A stretch of DNA of 5,920 bases from contig PMCR01000145.1 of assembly GCA_003155465.1 (NCBI GenBank), forward strand, positions 1 to 5,920, read 5' to 3'. Shown here one piece after another: positions 1-4,829 of this stretch. The stretch's first letter is position 1. Every line of letters starts with the position of its first letter. The notes under the pieces were generated by a model, which was not told where the DNA came from, made no database searches, and saw only the letters and a program-made list of their open reading frames with translations. The DNA is from Myxococcales bacterium. GTDB lineage: Bacteria > Myxococcota > Polyangia > Fen-1088. The translations under genes were made by a program, and so were the position numbers.

Positions 1-195
1 GCGCTCGACTTGCTGGAACGCAAGCATGTGCTGGTGGCCCCGGGCACCAGCTTCAACGTGCCCTATCGCGATCACTTCCGCATCACGCTCTTGCCCGACG
101 CAGAGACCATGGCCCAGGTCTTCACACGGATGGAGGAGCTGCTCGACGACTACGCCGCCGAGGCGCGCACAGCGAGAACCGCCTCAGAAATCTGA
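1..195 (+). CDS. C-terminal fragment of a PLP-dependent class I/II aminotransferase, AlaA-like
   Basis: The frame is open from the first base of the window, so only the last 64 codons are present. They end at TGA 193-195. The fragment reads as the small C-terminal domain of a fold-type I aminotransferase. A 'VLVAPGTSFN' stretch (about fragment residues 10-19) is followed by 'DHFRIT' (24-29), then a final amphipathic helix. The layout closely matches the end of E. coli AlaA/YfbQ-type alanine transaminases, where a similar 'GTxFN' motif precedes the strand carrying the arginine that binds the substrate carboxylate. Here that residue is fragment R27. The family transfers an amino group between an amino acid (often alanine or glutamate) and a 2-oxo acid in the cytoplasm. 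The catalytic lysine and substrate pocket lie upstream of the window, so substrate specificity cannot be judged. A gap of 169 nt and a separate promoter divide it from the next gene, so the two are probably unrelated. Confidence 0.85.
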   Translation, partial: ALDLLERKHVLVAPGTSFNVPYRDHFRITLLPDAETMAQVFTRMEELLDDYAAEARTARTASEI

Positions 196-196
196 G
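183..196. promoter_or_regulatory. Perfect 6-bp inverted repeat, possible activator site
   Basis: CTCAGA and TCTGAG flank a central AA, giving a 14-bp dyad that overlaps the aminotransferase stop codon. A second perfect palindrome, ATGCCGGCAT, lies at 200-209. Both sit roughly 110-135 bp upstream of the transcription start predicted from the sigma-54 promoter at 293-308. That is the usual distance range for enhancer-binding-protein sites. The link is positional only. Dyads this short can arise by chance, and the loop is too small for a good terminator. Confidence 0.25.
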
Positions 197-292
197 ACCA
201 TGCCGGCATCTGGGTCGTGGAAGACACCGCCAATTGCCCTGGCAGGCGTGCTAAAATAGGAACCTCGCTATCCCTCGAAGGCTGAAGGGTCG

Positions 293-308
293 TGGCATGA
301 CGCTTGCT
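293..308 (+). promoter_or_regulatory. Sigma-54 (RpoN) -24/-12 promoter of the lipoprotein/radical SAM/TPR unit
   Basis: TGGCATG (293-299), four bases, then TTGCT (304-308) matches the RpoN consensus TGGCACG-N4-TTGCW at all but one position. It also has the obligatory spacing: GG at 294-295, ten bases, GC at 306-307. It lies in the gap upstream of the lipoprotein gene. Transcription should begin about 12 nt after the -12 element, near 318-320, giving a leader of about 45 nt before the ATG at 365. Sigma-54 promoters need an ATP-dependent enhancer-binding activator, so the unit is probably switched on by a specific signal. No convincing -35/-10 pair was seen in the same gap. Confidence 0.7.
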
Positions 309-352
309 TATGCTGGGGACGCTGACAGACGCAGTTAGCCAATCGGTAGCGC

Positions 353-358
353 AAGGAG
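353..358 (+). promoter_or_regulatory. Strong Shine-Dalgarno for the lipoprotein gene
   Basis: AAGGAG lies six bases before the ATG at 365. It fixes that start and contrasts with the weak site in front of the following radical SAM gene. Confidence 0.8.
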
Positions 359-364
359 CCGACC

Positions 365-1165
365 ATGAAAGAGAAAGACATCCGAGAGCGCATCCACATC
401 TTCCTCAGGGACACGGTTCGCTACGTGGTGGTGCCAGCTTCGATGGGGATCGGGCTTGCCCTGGTCGGGTGTAGCGATTCGTCGCTGAATTCAAACCCGG
501 ACAGCTCGGCGGACTCGGAATCCGCGCTGCCTGGCACGGGTGGCTCCAGTGGAACGGATTCTTCTGCTCTGGGTGGCGCGGTGGCTGTCTATTCGGCACC
601 GATTCAGGATGCAGCGATCGCGACCGGCGGGACACCTGGGACGGGCGGAGTGGCAGGGGGGGGCGGAACGATCGCACTATACGCTGCGCCCGTGCCAGAC
701 GCGGGCAGCGCGACAGGGACTGGTGGAGCGACAGGGACGGGCGGGGCGATGGGGACGGGCGGAGCGATGGGGACTGGCGGAGCGGGGGGGATCGGCGGGG
801 GGACTGTCTGTCCATGCTGGACTGGTGGGGTGACGGGCGATGGCGGGGCGTCAGCTACGGGCGGAGTGACGGCGACTGGCGGAAAGACGCCGCAGGGCAC
901 TCTGTACGGGGCGATCGCGCCGGACGCGGGCAGCCAAGGGGGGACGGGTGGATATGCGGTGAAGTACATGGCGATCATGCCGGATGCGGGCGCAACCGGC
1001 GGGACCAGCGGTCCGGCCGGGAGTCGCTACGGCGGGCTCATGCCGGTGGATGCCGGGCAGAAAGACACCAGCGGTGCAGTGGAGGTCTACTCGGCCCCGA
1101 TGACCGACGCGGCGGGTGGTGGGCTCACGCCCTTGTACATGGCGCCTTTGCCGACCAAGAACTAG
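365..1165 (+). CDS. Repeat-rich lipoprotein, candidate substrate of the downstream radical SAM/SPASM enzyme
   Basis: The protein has 266 residues and I do not recognise it as a named family. A charged n-region (residues 1-19) and a hydrophobic stretch (about 20-34) end in a lipobox, L33-V-G-C36. Cys36 should therefore be lipidated and the mature part exported and membrane-anchored. A Ser/Asp-rich spacer (37-55) is followed by low-complexity Gly/Thr/Ala linkers carrying seven boxes of the form Y-[SAGM]-[AG]-[PIL]-x-[PT]-D-A-[GA]. Their tyrosines are 76, 106, 181, 201, 222, 242 and 258. The last box is at the very C-terminus and lacks the DAG part. The mature region has eight Tyr (the eighth is Y197), one Trp (W152), and no Phe or His. 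A C149-P-C151 pair lies in the centre. Gly-rich and 'PDAG' lipoproteins are common in Myxococcota. The tight linkage to a SPASM enzyme and the conserved Tyr boxes suggest a multi-core precursor, but this is inference. The alternative is a structural surface lipoprotein whose repeats serve as a flexible stalk. Confidence 0.85.
   Translation: MKEKDIRERIHIFLRDTVRYVVVPASMGIGLALVGCSDSSLNSNPDSSADSESALPGTGGSSGTDSSALGGAVAVYSAPIQDAAIATGGTPGTGGVAGGGGTIALYAAPVPDAGSATGTGGATGTGGAMGTGGAMGTGGAGGIGGGTVCPCWTGGVTGDGGASATGGVTATGGKTPQGTLYGAIAPDAGSQGGTGGYAVKYMAIMPDAGATGGTSGPAGSRYGGLMPVDAGQKDTSGAVEVYSAPMTDAAGGGLTPLYMAPLPTKN
578..1153 (+). repeat. Seven degenerate Tyr boxes within the lipoprotein gene
   Basis: The tyrosine codons of the boxes start at 590, 680, 905, 965, 1028, 1088 and 1136. 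The residue preceding Tyr is V, L, K or R. The following positions are small, then small, then P/I/L, and most boxes continue to D-A-G or D-A-A. The last five boxes are spaced 16-21 residues apart; the earlier gaps are 30 and 75 residues. Codons within the boxes have diverged (for example CCC, CCG and ATC at the fourth position), so the likeness is kept at protein level rather than by recent duplication. Confidence 0.75.
716..787 (+). repeat. Four tandem 18-bp repeats coding GTGGA[TMG]
   Basis: In-frame units start at 716, 734, 752 and 770, each close to GGGACGGGCGGAGCGATG, and a decayed part-unit follows. They code for residues 118-141 of the lipoprotein. The near-identity of the DNA, unlike in the Tyr boxes, points to recent expansion. 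Copy-number change would alter linker length without shifting the frame. Confidence 0.85.
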
Positions 1166-1178
1166 GCAGAACACCCTC

Positions 1179-2345
1179 GTGATCGAAGTTCTGCGGCGAG
1201 TCGGGTTCTTCCCGCGCGCTTGCGTGTGGGAGCTGACCCTGGCGTGCAACCTGCGCTGCAAACACTGCGGCTCGATTGCCGGCGGCAAGCGCTCCGACGA
1301 GCTGTCACTCGATGAATGCCTGGGCGTGGCTGACCAGCTGGTGGGGCTCGGGTGCCGGCGCGTCACCTTGAGCGGCGGCGAGCCGACGCTGTACCCGGGC
1401 TGGCACGAGGTGGGCCGGCGGCTGGTCGAGTTGGGCGCGCGGGTCAATCTGATCTCGAATGGCCACACCTGGTCGGCCAAGCAGGTGGAGCAGGCGCAGA
1501 AGGCCGGGCTGTGTGGCGCGGCCTTCAGCATCGATGGCTTCGAGAAGGAGCATGACGAATTTCGGGCCTCGGGCTCGTTCGTGCGGGTGGTGCGCGCCAT
1601 CGACATCAGCGTGGCGGCCGGCTTGCCGGTGGCGGTCAACACAACCATCAACCGAGCCAATCAGGGACAGCTCAAGTTGTTGCGGCGGTTCTTGATGGAT
1701 CACGGCGTGTTCGCCTGGCAACTGCAGTTCGCCACCGCCACCGGGAACATGGGCGCGCACCGCGATCTGGTCTCGCCACCGGAAGATCTGCTGTGGTTGG
1801 TGCCCCAGATCGCGGAGCTATGCCGGATCAACTGTCCCGAATTCAAAGTCTATCCCGCGGACGACATCGGCTACTTCGGCAAGCCCGAGCCAGACATACG
1901 CAATGCGGATACCGCGCTGCCTTTCTGGCTGGGCTGCCGCGCCGGCTGCCAGGTGATTGGCATCGAGAGTGGCGGGAACGTGAAGGGGTGTCTTTCGCTG
2001 CCCTCGTCCATGCATGGCGAGGCCCGTTTCGTCGAAGGCAACCTGCGGCAGAAGAGCCTGCGCGAGATCTGGAGCCGTGCGGATGCCTTCGCGTACAACC
2101 GACTTTTCAAGGAGGAACAGCTCGGCGGGTTCTGCCGCGTCTGTCGCTTTCGCGATGTGTGCCGCGGGGGCTGTAGCTGGGCCACCTACGCGCAGGGCGG
2201 GACCGGGAACGAGAACTGTTTCTACTTCCAGGCGGTCAAGCACCGGCGCTTCGACCTGCTCGACGAGGAGCCGACCGACGACGAGGTTCGCTACTTCGGC
2301 GGCCGCACTGCGGGCGCTGCCTCGGCTGGCGGGGGTCAACCATGA
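1179..2345 (+). CDS. Radical SAM/SPASM-domain enzyme, putative peptide maturase
   Basis: The protein has 388 residues from the GTG start. The radical SAM signature CX3CX2C is C23, C27 and C30 and should hold the SAM-cleaving 4Fe-4S cluster. G66-G-E-P69 and I92-S-N-G95 are the usual SAM-binding motifs. A full SPASM domain follows: C253/C257, G266-x4-C271, then C319-x2-C322-x5-C328-x3-C332, and C347. This is the complement expected for two auxiliary 4Fe-4S clusters, as in anSME and RiPP maturases. Such enzymes act in the cytoplasm on peptides or proteins by radical chemistry, forming oxidations, thioethers or C-C links. The GTG lies 13 nt after the lipoprotein stop with only a weak ribosome site, which suggests coupled translation. 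An in-frame ATG at 1116 would add 21 residues that overlap the lipoprotein gene and look unlike the family, so I reject it. The position directly behind a repeat-rich secreted protein makes that protein the likely substrate. No N-terminal RRE-like recognition domain is evident. Confidence 0.93.
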   Translation: MIEVLRRVGFFPRACVWELTLACNLRCKHCGSIAGGKRSDELSLDECLGVADQLVGLGCRRVTLSGGEPTLYPGWHEVGRRLVELGARVNLISNGHTWSAKQVEQAQKAGLCGAAFSIDGFEKEHDEFRASGSFVRVVRAIDISVAAGLPVAVNTTINRANQGQLKLLRRFLMDHGVFAWQLQFATATGNMGAHRDLVSPPEDLLWLVPQIAELCRINCPEFKVYPADDIGYFGKPEPDIRNADTALPFWLGCRAGCQVIGIESGGNVKGCLSLPSSMHGEARFVEGNLRQKSLREIWSRADAFAYNRLFKEEQLGGFCRVCRFRDVCRGGCSWATYAQGGTGNENCFYFQAVKHRRFDLLDEEPTDDEVRYFGGRTAGAASAGGGQP

Positions 2346-2866
2346 CTAGCGACGAGCCAACCGGCGGCGGATCGCAGACGGCGGGGGAGGCGCTCCCTCC
2401 GGCGATCGACGCCATCATCCAACGGGCTCGCGCCGCCATCAACGAGCATGCCCTGGGCGACGCACGGGAAAGCATCAACCAGGGGCTGGCCCTTGCGCCC
2501 GACAACCTGACCTTGCTCGATCTGGGTGGTTTCGTGTGCTTCTTCCTTGGCGACTACGTCACCACGGAGTCGTATTGCCGTCGCGCGCTCGCGATCAAGC
2601 CCGACCACGCCTATGCCAGCAAGGGGCTCGGCCTGGCGCTGGCGCGGCAGGGCCATGTGGATAAGGGCGTACAGAGCTTGGAACGCTCCATCGCGCTTGC
2701 GCCGCAGTGGGTGGACTCGTACTGGGACTTGGCCGTGACGTTGCTGGAGGCAGGTCGGCATGATGAGGCACTGCAGGCGGTTGAGCGGGCTGAGCAGGCC
2801 GTGCCCGCCGAAGCCCAGCGCCTGCGTGCGCTTGCCCAGTCGATTCGCACCCGCGGTCGTCGCTAG
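2342..2866 (+). CDS. TPR-repeat protein coupled to the radical SAM enzyme
   Basis: The protein has 174 residues. Its ATG overlaps the TGA of the radical SAM gene (ATGA at 2342-2345), a classic sign of translational coupling. A Gly/Pro-rich start (1-20) is followed by about four tandem 34-residue helix-turn-helix units, roughly 22-55, 56-89, 90-123 and 124-157. TPR hallmarks are visible: A-L-A-I-K-P-D (82-88), the Ser-Ile-Ala-Leu-Ala-Pro helix end (116-121) and Y127-W-D-L-A at the start of the last unit. There is no signal peptide or membrane segment, so it should be cytoplasmic. TPR domains bind extended peptides or partner proteins. Given the strict linkage, it may present the lipoprotein precursor to the enzyme, filling the role of the missing recognition domain. 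That role is inference; TPR proteins are common and the partner cannot be read from sequence. Confidence 0.9.
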   Translation: MTSDEPTGGGSQTAGEALPPAIDAIIQRARAAINEHALGDARESINQGLALAPDNLTLLDLGGFVCFFLGDYVTTESYCRRALAIKPDHAYASKGLGLALARQGHVDKGVQSLERSIALAPQWVDSYWDLAVTLLEAGRHDEALQAVERAEQAVPAEAQRLRALAQSIRTRGRR

Positions 2867-2886
2867 TCGTAGCGTTGCGGCCGCGA

Positions 2887-2920
2887 GCGGGCGACTCGGC
2901 TCACCGCGATAGCCACCCGC
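2887..2920 (+). terminator. Imperfect hairpin, weak terminator candidate
   Basis: GCGGG (2887-2891) can pair with CCCGC (2916-2920), and GGCT (2898-2901) with AGCC (2911-2914), with an uneven internal loop between the two stems. It begins 20 nt after the TPR stop, a plausible place for a terminator. There is no following T-run, so it would be a poor intrinsic terminator. Confidence 0.2.
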
Positions 2921-3341
2921 CGTCGAGAAAGCACAGGTGGAGGGGGCCACCGAGCAGCCTTCCAGCCTAGCTGACGCATGGAGAGATTTCTGCTGTGTAT
3001 CTAGGCCATTTCGGAAGTGTAAACGACTCTTGCGCAAAGGAACGAAAGTCCGACGCAATAAGTGCGTTTGTTTCCATTGAGTAAATGAGAAGTGAATTGG
3101 CAGTAAATCCTGCAAGTCAACTTGTGGGTTGCGCTCGAAAAAATCAAAGAGACGCTCACACTGTCTGGACACGCGATGCTGGCTTCGTCTACCTTGCCCG
3201 ACTATCTCAACGGCGCGGCTGCAATGAAGGCCCACTCGACATGGCAAAGCACTTCGACCCACGGGTCCGGGTGGTGGACCGTGCTCTCGCCTGTCACCAC
3301 CGCGGTGTCTCGCCGCACTCATTTGGATGAGGGGACGCGAC

Positions 3342-3348
3342 AGGGAGG
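3342..3348 (+). promoter_or_regulatory. Shine-Dalgarno that decides the MvhD-like start
   Basis: AGGGAGG lies eight bases before the GTG at 3357. It is too far (17 bases) from the ATG at 3366 and lies downstream of the ATG at 3327, so it favours the GTG start. Confidence 0.65.
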
Positions 3349-3356
3349 CGATTTCC

Positions 3357-3941
3357 GTGGCTGAAATGGCGACAGTCCCGCCGGGTGCGAGCCGGGCCAA
3401 GACCGCTGCTTCCATTGTCGTGGTCTTCGTCTGTGAGAACAGCGCGCGCGCGGGCCGCGTGCCCACCTCGGGCAAGCGCCGCCGGCCGGAGACGCCGGAC
3501 TTCGGCTGGCCGTTCCCCGTGCAAGAGGTGGTGGTTCCCTGTGCAGGCCGGCTGCAGCCGGAGCACTTCCTCAAGACATTTGAAGGCGGCGCAGATGCGG
3601 TCGCCGTCGTGTGCTGTGAAGAGGGCAACTGCCACCATCAGGAAGGCAGCAAGCGGTGCCGCCGGCGGATCGAGGCAGTCTCCTCGCTACTGGCCGAGAT
3701 CGGCCTCGGGAAAGAGCGATTGATGCTGTTTGCTCTGCCTGGGTCTGCCGCGCAGGACATGGCCCTCGGCGTTGGGGTGGCCGCTTTGGCCGCCGCGGAT
3801 CAGGAACTTAGCCAGAAAGTGGCGGGGGTGCGGGATGAGTTCGTCGCTCGCGTGGCCACGCTGGCGCCGACCCCCCTGCGCGCCGCAGGCCTGTCAGAGG
3901 ACGTTCCGTACCAACTGGAAGATGAAGATGACAGCGACTAG
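3357..3941 (+). CDS. mvhD: MvhD/FlpD-family hydrogenase iron-sulfur subunit
   Basis: The protein has 194 residues from the GTG start. The family (PF02662) holds an Fe-S cluster and passes electrons between a hydrogenase, formate dehydrogenase or other donor and HdrA in bifurcating complexes. Family marks are V-V-F-V-C26-E-N, P61-C-A-G-R65, and C87-E-E-G-N-C92-H-H followed by an Arg-rich helix (R100-R104). These match the canonical CxxC, CSGR and CxPGxCHY segments in order. The first motif is altered: the second Cys of CxxC is Ser29. A basic, Pro-rich insert (about 36-54) separates the first two motifs. The C-terminus is acidic and its end overlaps the MetF-like gene. It is probably the first gene of the operon in this window. 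The Hdr partners are not in view, so the electron donor and acceptor are unknown. Confidence 0.85.
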   Translation: MAEMATVPPGASRAKTAASIVVVFVCENSARAGRVPTSGKRRRPETPDFGWPFPVQEVVVPCAGRLQPEHFLKTFEGGADAVAVVCCEEGNCHHQEGSKRCRRRIEAVSSLLAEIGLGKERLMLFALPGSAAQDMALGVGVAALAAADQELSQKVAGVRDEFVARVATLAPTPLRAAGLSEDVPYQLEDEDDSD

Positions 3942-4821
3942 CAGGTTGTCCGAGAAACTAGGCAGCGGGAAGCTTGTGGTGACCGCCGCGTGTCTTCCCC
4001 CGCATGGAACCGACCCGGCCGCCGTGAAGAAGCTGGCGACGTGCTTTCCGGCGTCGCTCGACGGCGTCATCGTCGGCGACCACGCAGAGCAGGCGCACGG
4101 CTCGGCCTTGGCCTGCGCGGTCCTGCTGGCCGCGGAAAAGGTCGAGCCGGTGCTGAGCCTGTGCACGCGGGATCGCAACCGGGTCGCGCTGGAGTCCGAC
4201 GTGCTGGGCGCCGCCGCTCTCGGTGTGAAGACATTCTTCTGCATGTCGGGCACGCACCAGGCGCTGGGCGGATTCCCGCAGGCAGCGGGTGCCTACGACA
4301 TGGATTCGGTTCACCTGACCCAGGCCCTGGCAAGGATGGCGAGCGCCGGGCTGGATTTCAGCGGGGCCAAGCTCGGGGCGGTTCCTTCGTTTGCCGTGGC
4401 GGCGGCCGCACACCCGTACCTCCGGCCTATGGAATTGGCCATGGTCCAAACAAGAAGGAAGATCGCAGCCGGCGCGCAGATCCTGCTGACCGATCCGATT
4501 TTCGATCTGGCCGGCTTTGAAGAATGGCTCAAGGCTGTGCGGGCCGCGGGCCTGGACAAGCAGGCCGCCGTCATCGCCAGCGTGCTGCCTCTGACCAGCG
4601 TGGCGCAAGCCGAAGAGTTGCGCACCCGGCCGGGCAGCCCCATCAGCGACGAAATCATCAAGCGTCTGCGCAGCGGCGATGCGGCCCAGGCCGGCGTGGC
4701 CATCGCGGCCGAGATCGCGGGCAAAGCCAAGGCCATGGCTGGGGTGCGCGGAATCCACATCCACAGTGCAGGTTGTGAACCGCTGGCTGCAGCGGTGATC
4801 AAAGAAGCCCGCCTGGCGTAG
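3928..4821 (+). CDS. MetF-family (methylenetetrahydrofolate reductase-like) protein with altered active site
   Basis: The protein has 297 residues from the ATG at 3928, which lies seven bases after GGAA (3917-3920). The ATG at 3922 is too close to that site. The gene overlaps the upstream stop by 14 nt. The MetF TIM barrel is clear: P24-P25-x-G-T-D29, the signature R81-D-R-N-R85 with S90-D-x-L-G-A-A-A-L-G99, D124-x-D-S-V128, K178-x-A-A-G-A183 and V/I-L-P-L near the C-terminal third. Family members reduce 5,10-methylene-THF with FMN or FAD. When linked to MvhD/Hdr genes they are thought to use ferredoxin-type or bifurcated electrons. By alignment from memory, three E. coli residues are changed: catalytic Glu28 is Ala21, flavin-contacting Asp120 is Thr109, and folate-contacting Gln183 is Asp189. 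Function on folate is therefore uncertain. No metV-like gene is adjacent. Confidence 0.85.
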   Translation: MTATSRLSEKLGSGKLVVTAACLPPHGTDPAAVKKLATCFPASLDGVIVGDHAEQAHGSALACAVLLAAEKVEPVLSLCTRDRNRVALESDVLGAAALGVKTFFCMSGTHQALGGFPQAAGAYDMDSVHLTQALARMASAGLDFSGAKLGAVPSFAVAAAAHPYLRPMELAMVQTRRKIAAGAQILLTDPIFDLAGFEEWLKAVRAAGLDKQAAVIASVLPLTSVAQAEELRTRPGSPISDEIIKRLRSGDAAQAGVAIAAEIAGKAKAMAGVRGIHIHSAGCEPLAAAVIKEARLA

Positions 4822-4829
4822 AGCACGCT

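Larger units (their letters stand above)
2867..3356. other. Intergenic region with an AT-rich island, no supported gene
   Basis: These 490 nt separate the TPR gene from the redox operon. By my count 83 of 180 bases in 3001-3180 are G or C (46%), clearly below the flanking genes. An 8-bp palindrome, TTGCGCAA, lies at 3030-3037. No promoter with correct spacing could be defined. Two short overlapping + strand reading frames (3085-3330 and 3122-3364) have no recognisable product or good ribosome site. The island probably holds the promoter of the redox operon or the remains of a decayed gene. I saw no riboswitch core, tRNA or transposon end. Confidence 0.5.

Noticed and set aside
272..289. CCCT...AGGG stem upstream of the sigma-54 promoter as a terminator
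   Set aside because: Only four base pairs and no T-run.
905..1036. Splicease-type X-Y-G motifs (spliceotide) in the lipoprotein
   Set aside because: Only two of seven boxes have Gly after Tyr (at 181 and 222). The others have S, A or M, so the described X-Y-G splicing motif does not fit the set.
1116..1178. Upstream ATG start for the radical SAM gene
   Set aside because: It would overlap the lipoprotein gene by 50 bases and add a Cys/Arg-rich segment unlike radical SAM N-termini. The GTG at 1179 gives a normal start shortly before the first cluster motif.
851..1660. Long minus-strand reading frame of 269 codons opposite the lipoprotein and radical SAM genes
   Set aside because: It is rich in Arg, Ser and Thr with no domain, and the opposing genes are well supported.
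3098..3114. Second sigma-54-like sequence, TGGCAGT to TGCA
   Set aside because: The GG and GC elements are 11 bases apart instead of the strict 10, and the -12 element is imperfect.
3242..3257. Sigma-54-like TGGCA followed by TTCGA
   Set aside because: The invariant GC of the -12 element is CG.
3085..3364. Two overlapping small + strand reading frames of about 80 codons each
   Set aside because: They have no good ribosome site and no recognisable motif, and neither frame is clearly preferred by codon use. They could be gene remnants, but this cannot be supported.
2336..3628. Long minus-strand reading frame of 430 codons
   Set aside because: It runs antisense to the TPR gene and into the MvhD-like gene and has no recognisable domain. 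Long antisense frames are common in GC-rich DNA.
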